Notes: generated by a model not told the origin, from the sequence alone. Positions 46,985 to 58,988 are shown, numbered from the stretch's first letter. The stretch is DNA of 64,000 bases from Norana najaformis (GCA_964023275.1 OZ029917.1:28224005-28288004); one strand, 5' to 3'. A program made the numbers and translations.

Positions 46985-48710
46985 CTCACCAGGATTTTGA
47001 TCAAGCCTTGTGCATTACAATTATAATGATTATAATAGAAGGCATGAGATTAGATTAGATTTACATCTTTTTTTGTCCAGCCTTAACATAGGCGACTGAT
47101 CCCTGCATCATAATACGCCTCCAACATCTACACAGGCCAACTAAAACCAAAGCAGCCACCTGAATTACTACATAATATCAGCAAAACTCACACCATTATG
47201 CAGCCAAATGGCTGCTGAAAGAACGTGCTGACATGATTGCCCCATTTATTACTCACCTACTCATCCATGCCACTGCAACAGAAGCAGATTTCTCACTTTT
47301 ATGTTGCTCTAGGACTTGTAAAAATGTGTCTGCACAAATTACTGGCCACCACAACTTTACATGGAGATGCCTGGCTTGAAATTTATCACACCATACAAGA
47401 AGTTAGAGATAACTTTGAAGTCTTTTTGACCTAAATGGCAATGCTGTCAGCACAAATAATAAGTTTGATTCTTAGCCCATTCTTTGCCTTCTGCCCCTCC
47501 AAAACGTAACCACATGTAAAGTTCGACTGCTCCACACAGATATCAAAGACTGTTGGAGATTTGCATATCACCCAGATTAATTGTGAAATAAGAGGTGAAG
47601 AAAGCACTGGTGCATTGATAAGTGATGGTCTACAGCACATACCAAACCTGCCAAGACATAGAAAGTTGCCTGAACTATATAGTTTTAACTTTGACTTAAT
47701 AATATTTGAAGGAACATTATATATTAGTAACATATACTTATTTAAACCATTGGCAGAATACAGAAAGACAAGAATGGACGCTGATGAACATTTATGCCAC
47801 ACCATGCTTTTCGACTTGCCATATCTAAAAACACAAACAATCAATTAAATGACACAGGCTTGTCCACAATACATTTTAAAACAACTTTCATGTTTATACT
47901 TCATCTTCAGTGGTTGCTGAGATATGTCTTTACCTTTAAGTGGTGCAATTGGATCAAAACCCCAAAAATATCTGGCAGGCAAATGGCTAACCTTAATTCT
48001 ATATCAAAACTCAAATTGGCATTCTGACTTGATTTCTAATCTAATCTCAAATTAAGTCAAGATCTCAAACTGTATCCCTTATCCCACCCTTTCCATTTTC
48101 ACCATTGTATATGCAGAAAATGTCATTATGGCTGATCAACCCCGTATACCTACCTGGCCAAATCAGAGGTTTTTAATCAGTCATGCCTCCAGAAATCCCT
48201 TAGTCTTTTCTGCCTGAGCCCTGCAAGTGTGGTTGTTGTCCTGTTGTCTCTAGTTCATGAGGTAAGCCTATTGACCACCTCTGCTCCTGGATGGCTTGTG
48301 TTCTGTCATTTACTGCCTGTTTATATGTTTTCAAATTTCTCAGAACTGCCCCATTACATTCACCCGTGGTGACAACAAAAGTGACGATGATTACCTACTG
48401 AATACTTGCTACTCATTTACCCAGTCAAAAATGCTGGAATCTAGACTAAGGTAAAACTGTATTTATTTTGTGCCAATATTGTTTTCACTTTTTTAAGTAA
48501 AAAAAGTTGGGTTTAGAAGTTGAAAATTTGCAAAATAATGTCATGTTAACAGCTTTAATACTAATTCTCAGCGCTTTCAATTTTGATACCCTGGCTTTGG
48601 ATTTCGACACCTGAAGTCAGTACTATGCTGGCTTGCCATGATTGGAAATGACAGAAGTCAAGCTACATGTTATTTTAGTTTTAAATTCTGTTAGTGAAAT
48701 TTCGTAATAT
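46985..48710. other. Intergenic, nothing firm
   Basis: It contains an AGATTAGATTAGAT word at 47049 like the tail of the LINE derivative described at 36062. Overlapping frames at 47237-47848 on both strands have no recognised motif. Confidence 0.45.
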
Positions 48711-48986
48711 ACATGTTTTTAAATTAACTTTATTTCTATAAACTGACAGATTTAGTAGTAAGTCTAGTGTTTCATCAAGAAAGTATTTTATTTTTACCCC
48801 ATTTGGTCTAGTATATTTGTATTTTATTTAACTAGGTTGGCAAGCCTCCTGGTTCTCTTATTATCATCTGTTCATTCACCACTCAGACTTGTTTACTTTC
48901 CCAAACTTGGTTGTGTGCAGCAAACCACTCCTTTTCATTAGCAAAATTCTCACTTAGGTCCACAACTAATCCAGGCCTGGCACTCT

Positions 48987-51145
48987 TTAACTCAGTGCCT
49001 TGGGACAAAGTAAATATACATCATAGCATAGCCTTTATGCAGCAGGGGGGGGACAATGTATATATACATCCAGCTAGGTATTGATTTTTGTTGGCCTGGG
49101 GATGCCCTATAAATATGCCCTAGAAGACTAAATACTCTAGATTAGCTGTTGTGTAGTGCTAATATTATCCTAGGTTAGATATTCTAGGTAGGACAAGAGT
49201 TACCCATTAGCAAAAGCCTTTTGTTAACAGTGTTCTTTGAGGAAATAAGCCCATGGTATTGAGAGGTCGTAAGCAAACAGCAACAGAGGTTTTGGAGGCA
49301 ATATTTGCAGACAAAAATTCGTCATTGTATCCAGATTCAGAAACTGATGAATCAGAATTTGAACTCAATAGTTTAGACAGCAATAACTGTGCATGCAGTA
49401 GCAGCAATAGCATAAGTACAGACTTCAAAAATTAAACCGAAAGTGCTAATGTAGTTGGTACTGCTGACTTGTATGTCTGGACAAAGCCAGGTTTTAGAAG
49501 AGTACCAGTCCAATTCACTGGAAGTCCAGGTATGAAGTTTCCATTCTATGAAACTTTACAAGAACTTGACTTTTTAAAACTATTTCTAACAAATGAAGTG
49601 ATCAATATCATAGTCACAGAAACTTACCAATATGCAAAACAATATCAGGACAAGCAAGTGTTGAAACCCAACTGGCAACAGCAAAATGTTTTCCTTGAAC
49701 TTCTCTTGTTACAAGGAATTATTCACACACCTGAAACTAGGCAATATTTCAGTCGTCAGCCACTGCTCGACAAACCAATCTTCTATCAGACCATAATAGA
49801 GTTGTAACTTTCCTTGCTGCAAAGATTTCTACATTTTCTGAACAATGATTCATTTGATGGAGGAGGAGGGACAACTAGTAAACTGTTCAAACTGAAACCC
49901 ATTATGGATAAATTTTGTATGGACAAATTTCATGAAAATTTCATTGAACTCATTCCTGAAATTTTAGCATTGATGAAAATCTTATGCTTTGGAAAGGACG
50001 AGTTGCCTTCAAACAGTACATTCCAATCAAGAGACCTCAGTCTGGAATCAAGTCATATGAACTATGTTAAAGCTAAAAGTGACTACATATGGGATTTTTG
50101 GTATATACTGGAAGTGACAGTGACTGATCTGTCAGTTTCCAATTTGTCTATCACTTCTGCAGCCACTGCTGGATAAAGGTTACAGTGTTCACATGGATAA
50201 TTTTTATCATAGTCCAACATTGTTTCACAGACTGATTGCTGTGCAGACTGATGCAGTTGGAACTGCTCAACTAAAAAGAAAATTCATGCCAACTATACTG
50301 AAAACTGCAAAGCTAATAAAGGGAGAGAACCAAACCTTCTATTGTGGAAAACTGATGAGGGTGAAACGGAAAGACAAGAAAGATGTCACTATTCTGGGTA
50401 CAGTACACAGTGATGAATTTATGGAATAAGAAACACACCGAGGCAAGAAGTAGCAATCCTCCATAATTGCCGAGTACAACCAGAATAAAGAGAGTGTCGA
50501 TCTTAGCGACCAGTATCTTGTGAGCTACCCAGCGGCCCATAAGCGACTGAAGGAATATTACATCAAGCAGTTTAGGCACCAAATGGACATAGTAGCTTTC
50601 AACACATACATACTCTACATAAAGTCTGGAGGTAAGAAGAACAGACTCAATTTCCTCTAGGCAGTCATCAACCAGCTCATGGAGAAATACTTCAAACTGT
50701 TCATCATGGATGGCAGTCAGCAGAACTGTTGGCACTACAGCTTACAGAACGTCATTTTCCTGAACTGGCACTTCCAACAGAAAGCAAGGCAGCAGCTTCT
50801 CATCGCTGTAAACTGTGATGTGTTAAAGTTAGTGAGACAGGACAGAAACTTAGTAAGGAATCAAGATATTCCTGTCCTACATGTGATGTTGCACTATGCA
50901 TTGTTCCATGTTTCAAGGATTATCACACTAAAATGTGGCATAGCTGTCCTGAAGAGCGACAACGAGACTTATTATGGACATTTTTGTGTATTTACTCTAG
51001 TACAAACTGCAAAATATAGTTGTCAGAATGAAGAACAACCAGTTACTAATAAGTTAAACAGCATCATCCAAAAGTGTGTTTGTCAGCTAAATTAATTCCC
51101 CAGGAGCCGGTTGTTAGCACAGGTTATTCCCCAGTTAAGGGGTTA
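48987..51145 (+). mobile_element. piggyBac element A, nearly full length
   Basis: It is bounded by TTAA on both sides inside the LINE derivative. The right end is CCCCAGTTAAGGGGTTAA; the left end, TTAACTCAGTGCCTTGGG, has diverged. It carries a degenerate transposase gene (next entry). The deleted copy at 31298 shares its 5' and 3' parts at roughly 80-85 per cent by eye. Confidence 0.88.
49253..50955 (+). pseudogene. piggyBac (PGBD-like) transposase, broken
   Basis: Pieces in order: the acidic N-terminus MVLRGRKQTATEVLEAIFA; VQFTGSPGMKFPF, then LQELDFLKLFLTNEVINIIV with ETYQYAKQY; WQQQNVFLELLLLQGIIHTP; LLQRFLHFLNND and KLKPIMDKF. The C-terminal cysteine-rich part reads [20 protein letters not shown]. 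This is the usual piggyBac order. Stops after residue 60, at 49805 and at 50174, plus frameshifts, make it inactive. Catalytic Asp positions fall in broken parts and I could not confirm them. Confidence 0.88.
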
Positions 51146-52219
51146 ACTGCACTGAGTTTATGAGTCGGCCCATAATCTGAAGATTCTTGATGTGTCTCCT
51201 TTAGACTATAGGCTTCATCTTTATACTCACCGTATGTTTCATGTTATTGGGACTGGCCATTCTGTGTGTTTCAGTCAAACCACCCATTTCTTTGCAAGTT
51301 TTTCACCCTCTACAGATTAAAACTAACACTACTATCCACATCATTTGCTGTGCCTCTCTTTATTACAGTCCCTCTCTTCTGTTCAATTTCAGACGTACGT
51401 CCTCAATCTACCCAGCCATCACCTCAGGTAATTGTCAGAACTAATGCGTCTTTTAATTCACCGTGTTACTGAAACGCATTACTTTTAACTAATCCGACTG
51501 ACCATGTCTAATATACTGACATGCTTTTCACTGTCTTGGTCTGCTTCACTTGCCATGCTCTCACTTTTCCAATTTTACACTTTGGTCAAAAGCCCACTGG
51601 AATAATACTTGTTTGCTAATTTACCTTCTGCTGCTTTTGTCTGGTGACATTGAGCTTAGCCCTGGTCCTCACCATCTAGAAACTATTAATTTCTGCCATC
51701 TTAATGTTCATTCTGTCTGGAATAAGTCCCCTCTCTTCAAAATTACATCTTGAATAATCCGGTAGATATTCTTGCTCTCAACAAAACTTGGCTCCAACAG
51801 TCTGACACACATTTCTTAATTTGGACAGGATTCCTCCATCATACATTTAAATCAGCCAACCTATCTGTCTTCCATGCTCAGCTGTCATACCAACAAATAT
51901 TCCATTCGATCAATGACACTTATTGTCCCTTGAACCAGGACAGCGTTGGGTTCTAGAGTGTTTTCAGCTGCTAGTCCACAGCTTTGGAATTTGCTGCTAA
52001 TTTTGATTTGTTCTGTCAGTTCTGTGATGCAAACTTAAGACTCATCTGTTTCAACTTGCTTACCATCATGGCCTAATTTCTGGTTTCTTTAACCCACAGA
52101 AATTCGACCTGGCTTCTCCAATGATTCATGATTTTGATTACAATTTTACTTGAAGTGATCATTGACAGATTCTTTGGATATTTTGATAACGGCATACGGA
52201 AGTCATCAGATTAGATTAA

Positions 52220-53690
52220 ACAAACGAGGAGGTGCTGAAAAGAGTTGGGGAAGAAAGATCTATGTTTGCTATAATAAAGAGGCAACAGTGAAAATGGATT
52301 GGTCACATACTGAGGGGGACTCACTCTTGAGAATGGAGGGCAGGAGGACAAGATGAAGACCCAGACAGATGCTGCTGGATTGGATGATGACGGACACAGC
52401 AGGTTGAAAGAAGAAGCTCAGCACTGAGAGGAGTGGGGTCATCGGATGTTTGAACCTGCCTGAGGGCAGAGAACCAGAAGAAGAGATTAGATTAGATTTG
52501 ATTGCTCCTTAATCCAGCCCGGATTGTATGTAAGGGCATTACATACGACACTGATATAAACTCCCCTTCACATACTGAAACTATTAACTTTAAATTACAA
52601 AGAACTCCATGCTTGTGCACTTGATTCTACTGCAACCCTTGATACAACAAATACTGAGTAGGGTTATAGCAAACGGTATGTTCTGACTAACCTGTGCAAT
52701 CAATCTGTGTAAAACAGTGAGCTCGACGACTGTGATTGGTTTCGTGGCATTTTAACACAGCTGTTTCATTTGAAACGACCCCGCAGCATGTGTATCGTTA
52801 CCAGTAAGCGGAGGGCCACGCGCTTCGACGCCCACGATGACACTTCGATTTATTTCGAATATATTTTTAAAGCTCACAGGTTCAGATCGATTTCCAGAGA
52901 CCAGGTGCGTTTTAATGGCGAAAGCTATAGCTAACCTAGAGAAATAACTCTGTTGGGAAACAAATCTCATCCTAGTAAGAGTATCAGTAAACAAGTGTTG
53001 CAGACACAGCGAAGGCGTTACCGATCGACTGACAGACGCAACGATCACTAAATAGAAAGATAGTTTCATTGACCACTGAGTGGGGCTCAATGGATCTTCT
53101 TTCGTCCATTTTTCCAACACGCACAACATCCAACCAGCATAATACTCGTAATCGTAACCTCGGAAACTTCTCTCTTCCCGCTCTTTCTCCGGTAAAAATT
53201 TCTAAAGCACTACTTTAAAGCTAAGCGCTGCGTCAAGGCAGAGGGTTTCCCAAAGACACCATGTGAAGAACAAAGTCCGGTTGCCATAAGACCAGAGAAC
53301 GAAGGGGACAGAAGCGCTGTGGGTCATGTTTTGGTCGATAGAAATGGGAAGGCGGCAGACAGGGTGGATCAGGATAAGATTTTTAGAAAAGCTGGGGCTT
53401 TAGTTTTGAATGGGAAGCCTGACTGAGGAGCAATAGATAGAGGAGCGGTACGAGTCTTTCCGATAAATCCGGACTCCCACCCATACATTAGTCAACAACA
53501 GAAAATGGTCCCAGAGTCGAGGTGTAATGATATATTGGTCGGCTAAAGAACTTAAGATGAGTAGGCTTAGTTACTGAGGACAGCCCGGACAGGCAAGGCA
53601 AGAGTGAAGTCAGAGGATGAACGGGTAAGTGTAAATGTACTCGGTTTTATATGGCGACCGTAGGGCCTCGACCCCCCTCATTTTTCCAAA
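52220..53690. other. CpG-richer intergenic DNA, possible promoter area
   Basis: Compared with the rest of the window, 52740-53860 has many more CG dinucleotides. A minus-strand CCAAT word (read as GATTGGT on plus) lies at 52734. Frames here, including 125 codons at 52752-53129, have no recognised motif. It could hold the first exon of the minus-strand zinc-finger gene, which is only an inference. Confidence 0.35.
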
Positions 53691-53694
53691 GAAC

Positions 53695-54610
53695 TGATCG
53701 GTTGAGATCCTTCACCACCGCTACCCGTTTGAATGGGCGCCACGCCATTTGATGTCCCCGTGTGCGGATCGTATTAACCCGAGATTTAAAAAATCTGAAA
53801 GGATAGCTCTATCGGTAGGCGAACCGACTTGCTCATGCACAGAAGCGCCTTGACGTACGCTTTAACCATGAACTAAACAGTCCAGAAGAGCGGGATGATA
53901 GGATGGTAAGATGTTTACAAAGATAAGTAGGTTGGGAGTATTGCAAAGAGTTAGTAGGTTAAAAAGAACTTTGAAATGAATGTGTAGGCCTACCAGGATT
54001 TTCAGCCAGTGGAGTGATCTCAGAATAGGAGTGATATGGATGTCCTGGCGACAGCTTGGGCAAGTGAATTTAGGGTGCGTTGATGACGCTTAATTTGAGT
54101 GGATTCAAGGTCAAGGAAAATTTAATTATAGTAGTCAAGCTTGGAGTGGACAACAGAAGTAGCGATTCTGGAAGCAGTTTTAAAATGGAGCACAAATCGA
54201 ATACGGCCAAGGTCACGAAAATGAATACAAAAACAGAGGCGCGAAAGGGCTGGAGATGTGATTTGAAAACGAGAGATGTGGGTCAATGGTGATGCAAAGA
54301 TTGCGTACAGGCAAAGTAGAAGTAAAAGTGAAAGTGGAGGAATTAGGTTGATAGATGGATAGTCAGTGGAGAGTCAGGGATTTTCTTTATCTGATCTGGT
54401 AGACCTAGAAAAGTAAATTCAATTTTTGCAGGATTGAGGCAAGGGAGATGAATTAAAGCACATCCAGTTTGCGATTTGATTGACAACGTAGGCCTACATT
54501 AAGCAGCTTAGTGATGGAAGAGCAAAAGGAACTTGGAGAGAAGGACAATTGATCGCGTGAGATCCTTCACCACCGCTACCCGTTTGAATAGTGTCACGTC
54601 ATGGCATCTG
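53695..54610. repeat. Direct repeats around a LINE fragment
   Basis: TGAGATCCTTCACCACCGCT and the next 14 bases occur at about 53702 and again at about 54559, with weaker similarity continuing beyond (GCGCCACGCCAT against TGTCACGTCAT). The LINE fragment listed next lies between them. Confidence 0.8.
53880..54545 (-). mobile_element. L2-like LINE, C-terminal RT part
   Basis: The minus strand reads FHFRDLGRIRFVLHFKTASR, IATSVVHSKLDYYN, then RTLNSLAQAVART. These correspond to the L2 blocks LR-IR-LDF-TASTIAT-LVHSKLDYCNSL and QNALARAV-RT. Contains stops. Confidence 0.85.
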
Positions 54611-54619
54611 CGTGCTCTC

Positions 54620-56030
54620 TTTATATTCTATATTTTCTAACTTTTCGGCTTCTCTTCTGATTTGGTTAATTTTCCTTAATTTACCGGATACATGTTCTTT
54701 CTCTGGTGAGTTCATTCCAGTTCGTTTTAACCTCTAATCAACTTAAAATTCGCCTAACTTATTTTGTTCCTTCATGAACCCATCATCCTCGCGTCTCTAC
54801 CTTCCACCTTCTTAGCTTCATCTAACGCACACGCCATCTTAGATCCTAGATTCCTTACATAATGTATCCATCAATCACGCTTCTTATTTTCTTATTTTCG
54901 GCCTCCGCTGCATGATCGCCTTCCATATCAGTTGCCAACCTCCAACACTGCTTGCCCTACATAATTCCAACAGCCAAACATTTTAACTGAGTCCAATTTG
55001 GCATTGCGACAACGCAATATGGACATACGTTTTCTTATTTCTTTATTTTTCTTCCTAACTTCATCTCTTAGGCGACCACCGCAGTAGGCCTACCCAGGCT
55101 GCCCGCCACACCATCTTCAAAATATTTATCCTACTCTCCGGGCACATCCATCTAAATCCTGGCCAACTGGATCTTCATTCATGTCATCCTCCCTCGCCTC
55201 CTCCTGCCTATCCTCCTCCTCCTTCCAGAATTTCAACCTCCAGCATCCTTGACAATACTCTAAATACAGACAAGAGCCGCTTCATAATTTGTACGCTAAA
55301 TATTTCAACATTACTGCTTCCTGCACATTCCCGAGACATTAATTATAGCCCACTCCTCTCACCTGCCTGACATATTAGCCTTGTCTGAAACCTGGTTCAA
55401 TTTAAACAGAACTCTTGCTCAATATGAAAACTATATTACCCTTGGCTACGATCTTTACAGTAGGCCTACACCTCGTCTTTGTAAATCATCTACCTCTTCC
55501 AGCATAGGCCCAACTGGTGGTGGTATTGCCTCTCTAACTCAGGAACCTGCCACAGTTCTAGACTCGCCTGGTTACTGTTTCCACTTGTTTGAATGTGCAT
55601 CAGTCACATGTAAATTTCTTAACACAAATCTGACTATCTTTAATGTATAACGCCCTCCATCCTCCTCTTCATATTGAAGTCCTCCATCAGTCTTCCTGAA
55701 AGAATTTACCACCCTCCTTTCCAGTGCCACCACTACACGCCATGAATTTCTGATTACAGGTGACTTCAATTTACATGTCGATAACCCCATTTGTTTCTGA
55801 ATTCCTCACTCTATTATCTTCAACTAATCTGGGCCAGCATATCAAATTCCCCACCCACAAGCACACATTTGACCTTATTATCACATCGTCATTCTCCAGT
55901 CTATCACATGAAATATCTTTCTGTTTTGACACACCATCCGATCATTACCCCATCTTCCCGCGCCACGATAGCCATGGGAAAAATCAAACAAACAAACGAT
56001 AAATAAATAAGTAAAAACGTATCTTGTGAC
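54620..56030 (+). mobile_element. L2-like LINE 5' leader and endonuclease domain
   Basis: After a pyrimidine-rich leader (shared with 4215-4690 on minus) the frame gives ILALSETWFN-like pieces, the open 89-codon part LSETWFNLNRTLAQYEN, then TGGGIASLTQ, EFLITGDFNLHVDNP and an FLTLLSSTNLGQHIKFPTHK block before PSDHYPIF. ETW, GDFN and SDH are the conserved AP-endonuclease boxes. Frameshifts at about 55650 and 55790. The RT part is missing. Confidence 0.87.
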
Positions 56031-56179
56031 AACAGAAAGCACAATTTTTAACTATCTTAATAAACTTCGAGCTCAAATTTATAGTACAGCTGCTTAACTA
56101 TGACCTAGATTGGTCGCAGACTTCGTGGGAATTTACCGTTGAAGATGGTGCTTGAGCAATTTAACCCTTAACTGACGAG

Positions 56180-57120
56180 AGAAATTTTTCCGCCTAGGCC
56201 CTGACGACGAGCGATTTTTACCGGAAAACGCCTATTAATTAAATAGTTTTCAACTTGTCGTATCTCAGTCAGTTCTTGACCTACAGACATGAGGTTACCA
56301 TCAATCTTTAGCATTTTATCTCCTCTTCCCATCCGTTCGTCTAGTTTTTGATACAAAAAATTTTGGGGTACCCAAAGTTGCCCCAAACCGTACCCCACCC
56401 CATGTTTAAAACATTTTTCATGTTCAGGCTCCTATGGAAAAACATTTTCAGTGACAACATATGTAGTGTCAGCACAAAAATCGTTCAGAAATCAATACCA
56501 GACAAAACCTCACAAGAATTTTGAAAATATTTTCATAAATGAAGGAGATACAGTATTTTTAGTATGTAAGATGAAGTCGTACAATTTGAAGGAAATATAA
56601 GAAAACACCTGAAAAGTAAGAAATGTCTAACTTATCAGATCTTGGTCACTCTTTGACACACAGACTTGAGGTTAATATCATTCTTTAGCATTTTATTTCC
56701 TCTTTCAAACCATCTTTCCAGTTTTTGAGAAAAAATTTTTGTAGGTACCCATAGTTGCCCCAAACTGTACCCACCCCATTTGAAAACTTTTTTCATGTTC
56801 AAACTCCTATAGAAAACATTTTCAGTGACAATTCATGTAGTGTCAGCACATGAACTGTGCAGCAATTAATATCAGACAAAACCTCCAAAAAAGTTTGAAA
56901 ATATTTTCATAAATGAAGAAGATATAATATTTTTAGTATGCAGACAGTAGTCGTACCAGAGGAGTAACAAGAAATGCCTAAAAAGTAAGAAATGTTTAAC
57001 TTATCAGATCTTGGTAATTTTTGGCATACAGACTTGAGGTTAACATCATTCTTTAGCTTTTTATCTACACTTTCAATCCTTCTGTCCAGTTTTTGATAGA
57101 AAAATTTTGGGGCACTCATG
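56180..57120 (-). repeat. Tandem repeats of about 372 bp inside element B
   Basis: The block TTTTTGATACAAAAAATTTT / TTTTTGAGAAAAAATTTTTG / TTTTTGATAGAAAAATTTTG starts at about 56345, 56717 and 57091. Each is followed by GGGTACCCAAAGTTGCCCC or a variant. The same units in reverse fill 1-1270. Confidence 0.88.
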
Positions 57121-57435
57121 TTGCCTACTCACCCTATCACCTCCCAAACACATACATAGTAATACAACCACGACATCAAAAACACTGCAGCATGCACACC
57201 AACAGGACAACAGTAACATTACAACAAGCCAGGCACACAGAGAGGCAAACACACTGACGTTTGTTTCCTTTTCAAATATTTGGTAGCTCTCAAAAGGGCC
57301 ATTTTTATGAATGCCTGAGTGCACTGGATGGTCACCTTGAAGATGGATGAAGCTCCTGAATCGACTCCTCTTTCTCAATGGACTGCACTGAACAGTTCTA
57401 AGAGGACAATTTAGAATGGAAATTTTAACATTGTA

Positions 57436-57711
57436 TCAATGTGCTATATTGCTTACCTTCCTTACACTCCACAGAACCACTATCTGATTTTGCTCGTTGC
57501 AAATGTGGAAGCATAAAACTTTGCACAAAGCAACTTTACATGCTTCACATTCATATTGAGCTTTCTTGGGGCAGCCTTTGGGATTCTTGATCTTGTTCTC
57601 AAAAACATAAGGTGCTAGAGGAGAAGTAGGTTTCCATTTTATTCTGTGGGGTTTACCTGCCTTCTGTGCATTTGACCTACTCTGCCCACCATGCAGCCCT
57701 GGTCTGTTCAA
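57436..57711 (-). pseudogene. piggyBac transposase C-terminal cysteine-rich part
   Basis: The frame of 91 codons contains NPKGCPKKAQYECEACKVAL then CKVLCFHICNEQ. This is the C-x2-C / C-x3-4-C pattern of the piggyBac C-terminal domain that binds the element ends; the usual CF-YH is here CFHI. The catalytic core between this and the N-terminal piece at 57865-58092 is missing. Confidence 0.7.
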
Positions 57712-57864
57712 CTAGCACATCAAAAAAGCTTATCCAAAAGCAGTTAGAAAAATTTCAAAAATGGTGCATCAGGGGCTGGTCCGCCACAGACACTTGTAAA
57801 TGGAACAGTTAGGGGTCAAATGGGAAAATCTGCTACTTGTTCAGTCCTGTCTATCTCTCCCAAG

Positions 57865-58092
57865 TCATCCGCCTGACCCAGTTTCACGGTTCACTAGCAT
57901 GTATGCGTAGCCGTCTAATTCGGAGTTGATGTCAGAATGTACTTTAGCCAAAGCCACTTTATCTTCTTCACTTGTAGCAAAAGACAGGTTTTTATTGTCA
58001 TATGAGTCAAAACTGTCATCATCTGATGCAAATTCATCAAGAATTTGCCGAATTTCGTCGTCAGTAACGATACAACAACAACACGCCGCCAT
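57865..58092 (-). pseudogene. Probable transposase N-terminus of element B
   Basis: The frame of 75 codons starts MAACCCCIVTDDEIRQILDE and is acidic (ASDDDSFDSYDN), as in piggyBac N-termini. It starts about 260 bases inside the right terminus, the expected place. It is separated from the C-terminal piece by a deletion. Confidence 0.55.
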
Positions 58093-58355
58093 TTTGGGTT
58101 ATTTAAATTCGCGATTTAAATGTCCGATTTGATTGGTCGATTTTCATGTTTATAACCGAATTCTAAAAATATCTTCCACTTATTTCTGTACTTAATTATA
58201 ATATCTTGGCCTAATTGATGTAAGGTTTCAAAAATATAACGTCTGCGATAGGCTGAGAGTGGTCTAGATAATAGTACATGCCCACTACCAATTACTACCT
58301 GCTCGTCGTGATACCTACACTACCAATCACTACCTACTCGTCTGTATTGGGTTAA

Positions 58356-58535
58356 GGGTAAGAATTTGCAGATGCAGTGTGCGGGATTCAACGCTACCTG
58401 CGAGCAAAACAAATTGTGCAGCTGCTTCCGGAAATTAAGAAGAAAGGTGAGTTGGACGACGCAGTTATCGTACAAGTTGCAACAAATAACCTCCGGATGG
58501 ATGAAGTGGATGATATCATGACCAAATACTACTAA
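58356..58535 (+). pseudogene. Possible LINE ORF1 (esterase-like) fragment
   Basis: An open frame ending TAA at 58533 reads EFADAVCGIQRYLRAKQIVQ, then LDDAVIVQVATNNLRMDEVD. The hydrophobic strand followed by TNNLRMDEVD resembles the VVIHVGTNDL segment of SGNH-type ORF1 proteins of some CR1/L2 LINEs. Short and tentative. Confidence 0.3.
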
Positions 58536-58980
58536 TATTACACTGGCCAACAGAAAAAATTTTTTTCTTGTTGCCTTCGGTTTTAGACCTGTTCTTGGGG
58601 TAATTTTGGGCGCTGATTCAGAAAATGTCATTGGATTGAGTGCATCAGGTCTAGTTTCTGAGATATCGTCGATTTTGTAAAGAAAACCCAGTCCACTCTT
58701 TAAACGATGTCTTTGACAAAACTAAAATGTCATAATAAGCTTTATTTATGGCTAATTATAATTCTTGCTGATTCATATAATGCCTACATCCTTATAATGT
58801 AAAATCAGCATATCTTGCCGCGTGCTGAGATATTGCTGATTCAACGAAATAACTATTCCGTAGCCTACAGCTTACTCAGCACTAAATTCATGGCCTCATT
58901 TAGAATTTATTTGTGCTTATACAGCGTTTCATGGTTTCGAACTATGTAAATAGATTATGCTGAAGTCAGCATTTATAGCC

Positions 58981-58988
58981 TATATAAA
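58981..58988 (+). promoter_or_regulatory. TATA box of the transposon gene
   Basis: TATATAAA, 158 bases before the start codon, inside the transposon and just past its left inverted repeat. A transcription start about 30 bases downstream (near CGCAGTCGTC) would be expected. Confidence 0.6.

Larger units (their letters stand above)
48711..52219 (+). mobile_element. Internally deleted LINE derivative, copy 2 (split by piggyBac)
   Basis: Outer parts 48711-48986 and 51146-52219 match copy 1 (36062-37383) in the opposite orientation. After the insertion the element reads MFHVIGTGHSV-like frame pieces, FCHLNVHSVWNKSPLF and DILALNKTWLQQSDTHF (LINE endonuclease start), then passes straight to the 3' end (AAATTCGACCTGGCTTCTCC) and the tail CATCAGATTAGATTAAA. 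Removing the piggyBac gives about 1.35 kb. Confidence 0.85.
56161..58355 (-). mobile_element. piggyBac-type element B, deleted but with both ends
   Basis: TTAA stands at both ends (56161 and 58352). The termini are TTAACCCTTAACTGACGAG on the left and, reversed, TTAACCCAATACAGACGAG on the right; GACGAG/GACGAGC words recur just inside both. The 3' third (56180-57120) is tandem repeats of about 372 bp. Coding remnants are on the minus strand. Confidence 0.75.
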
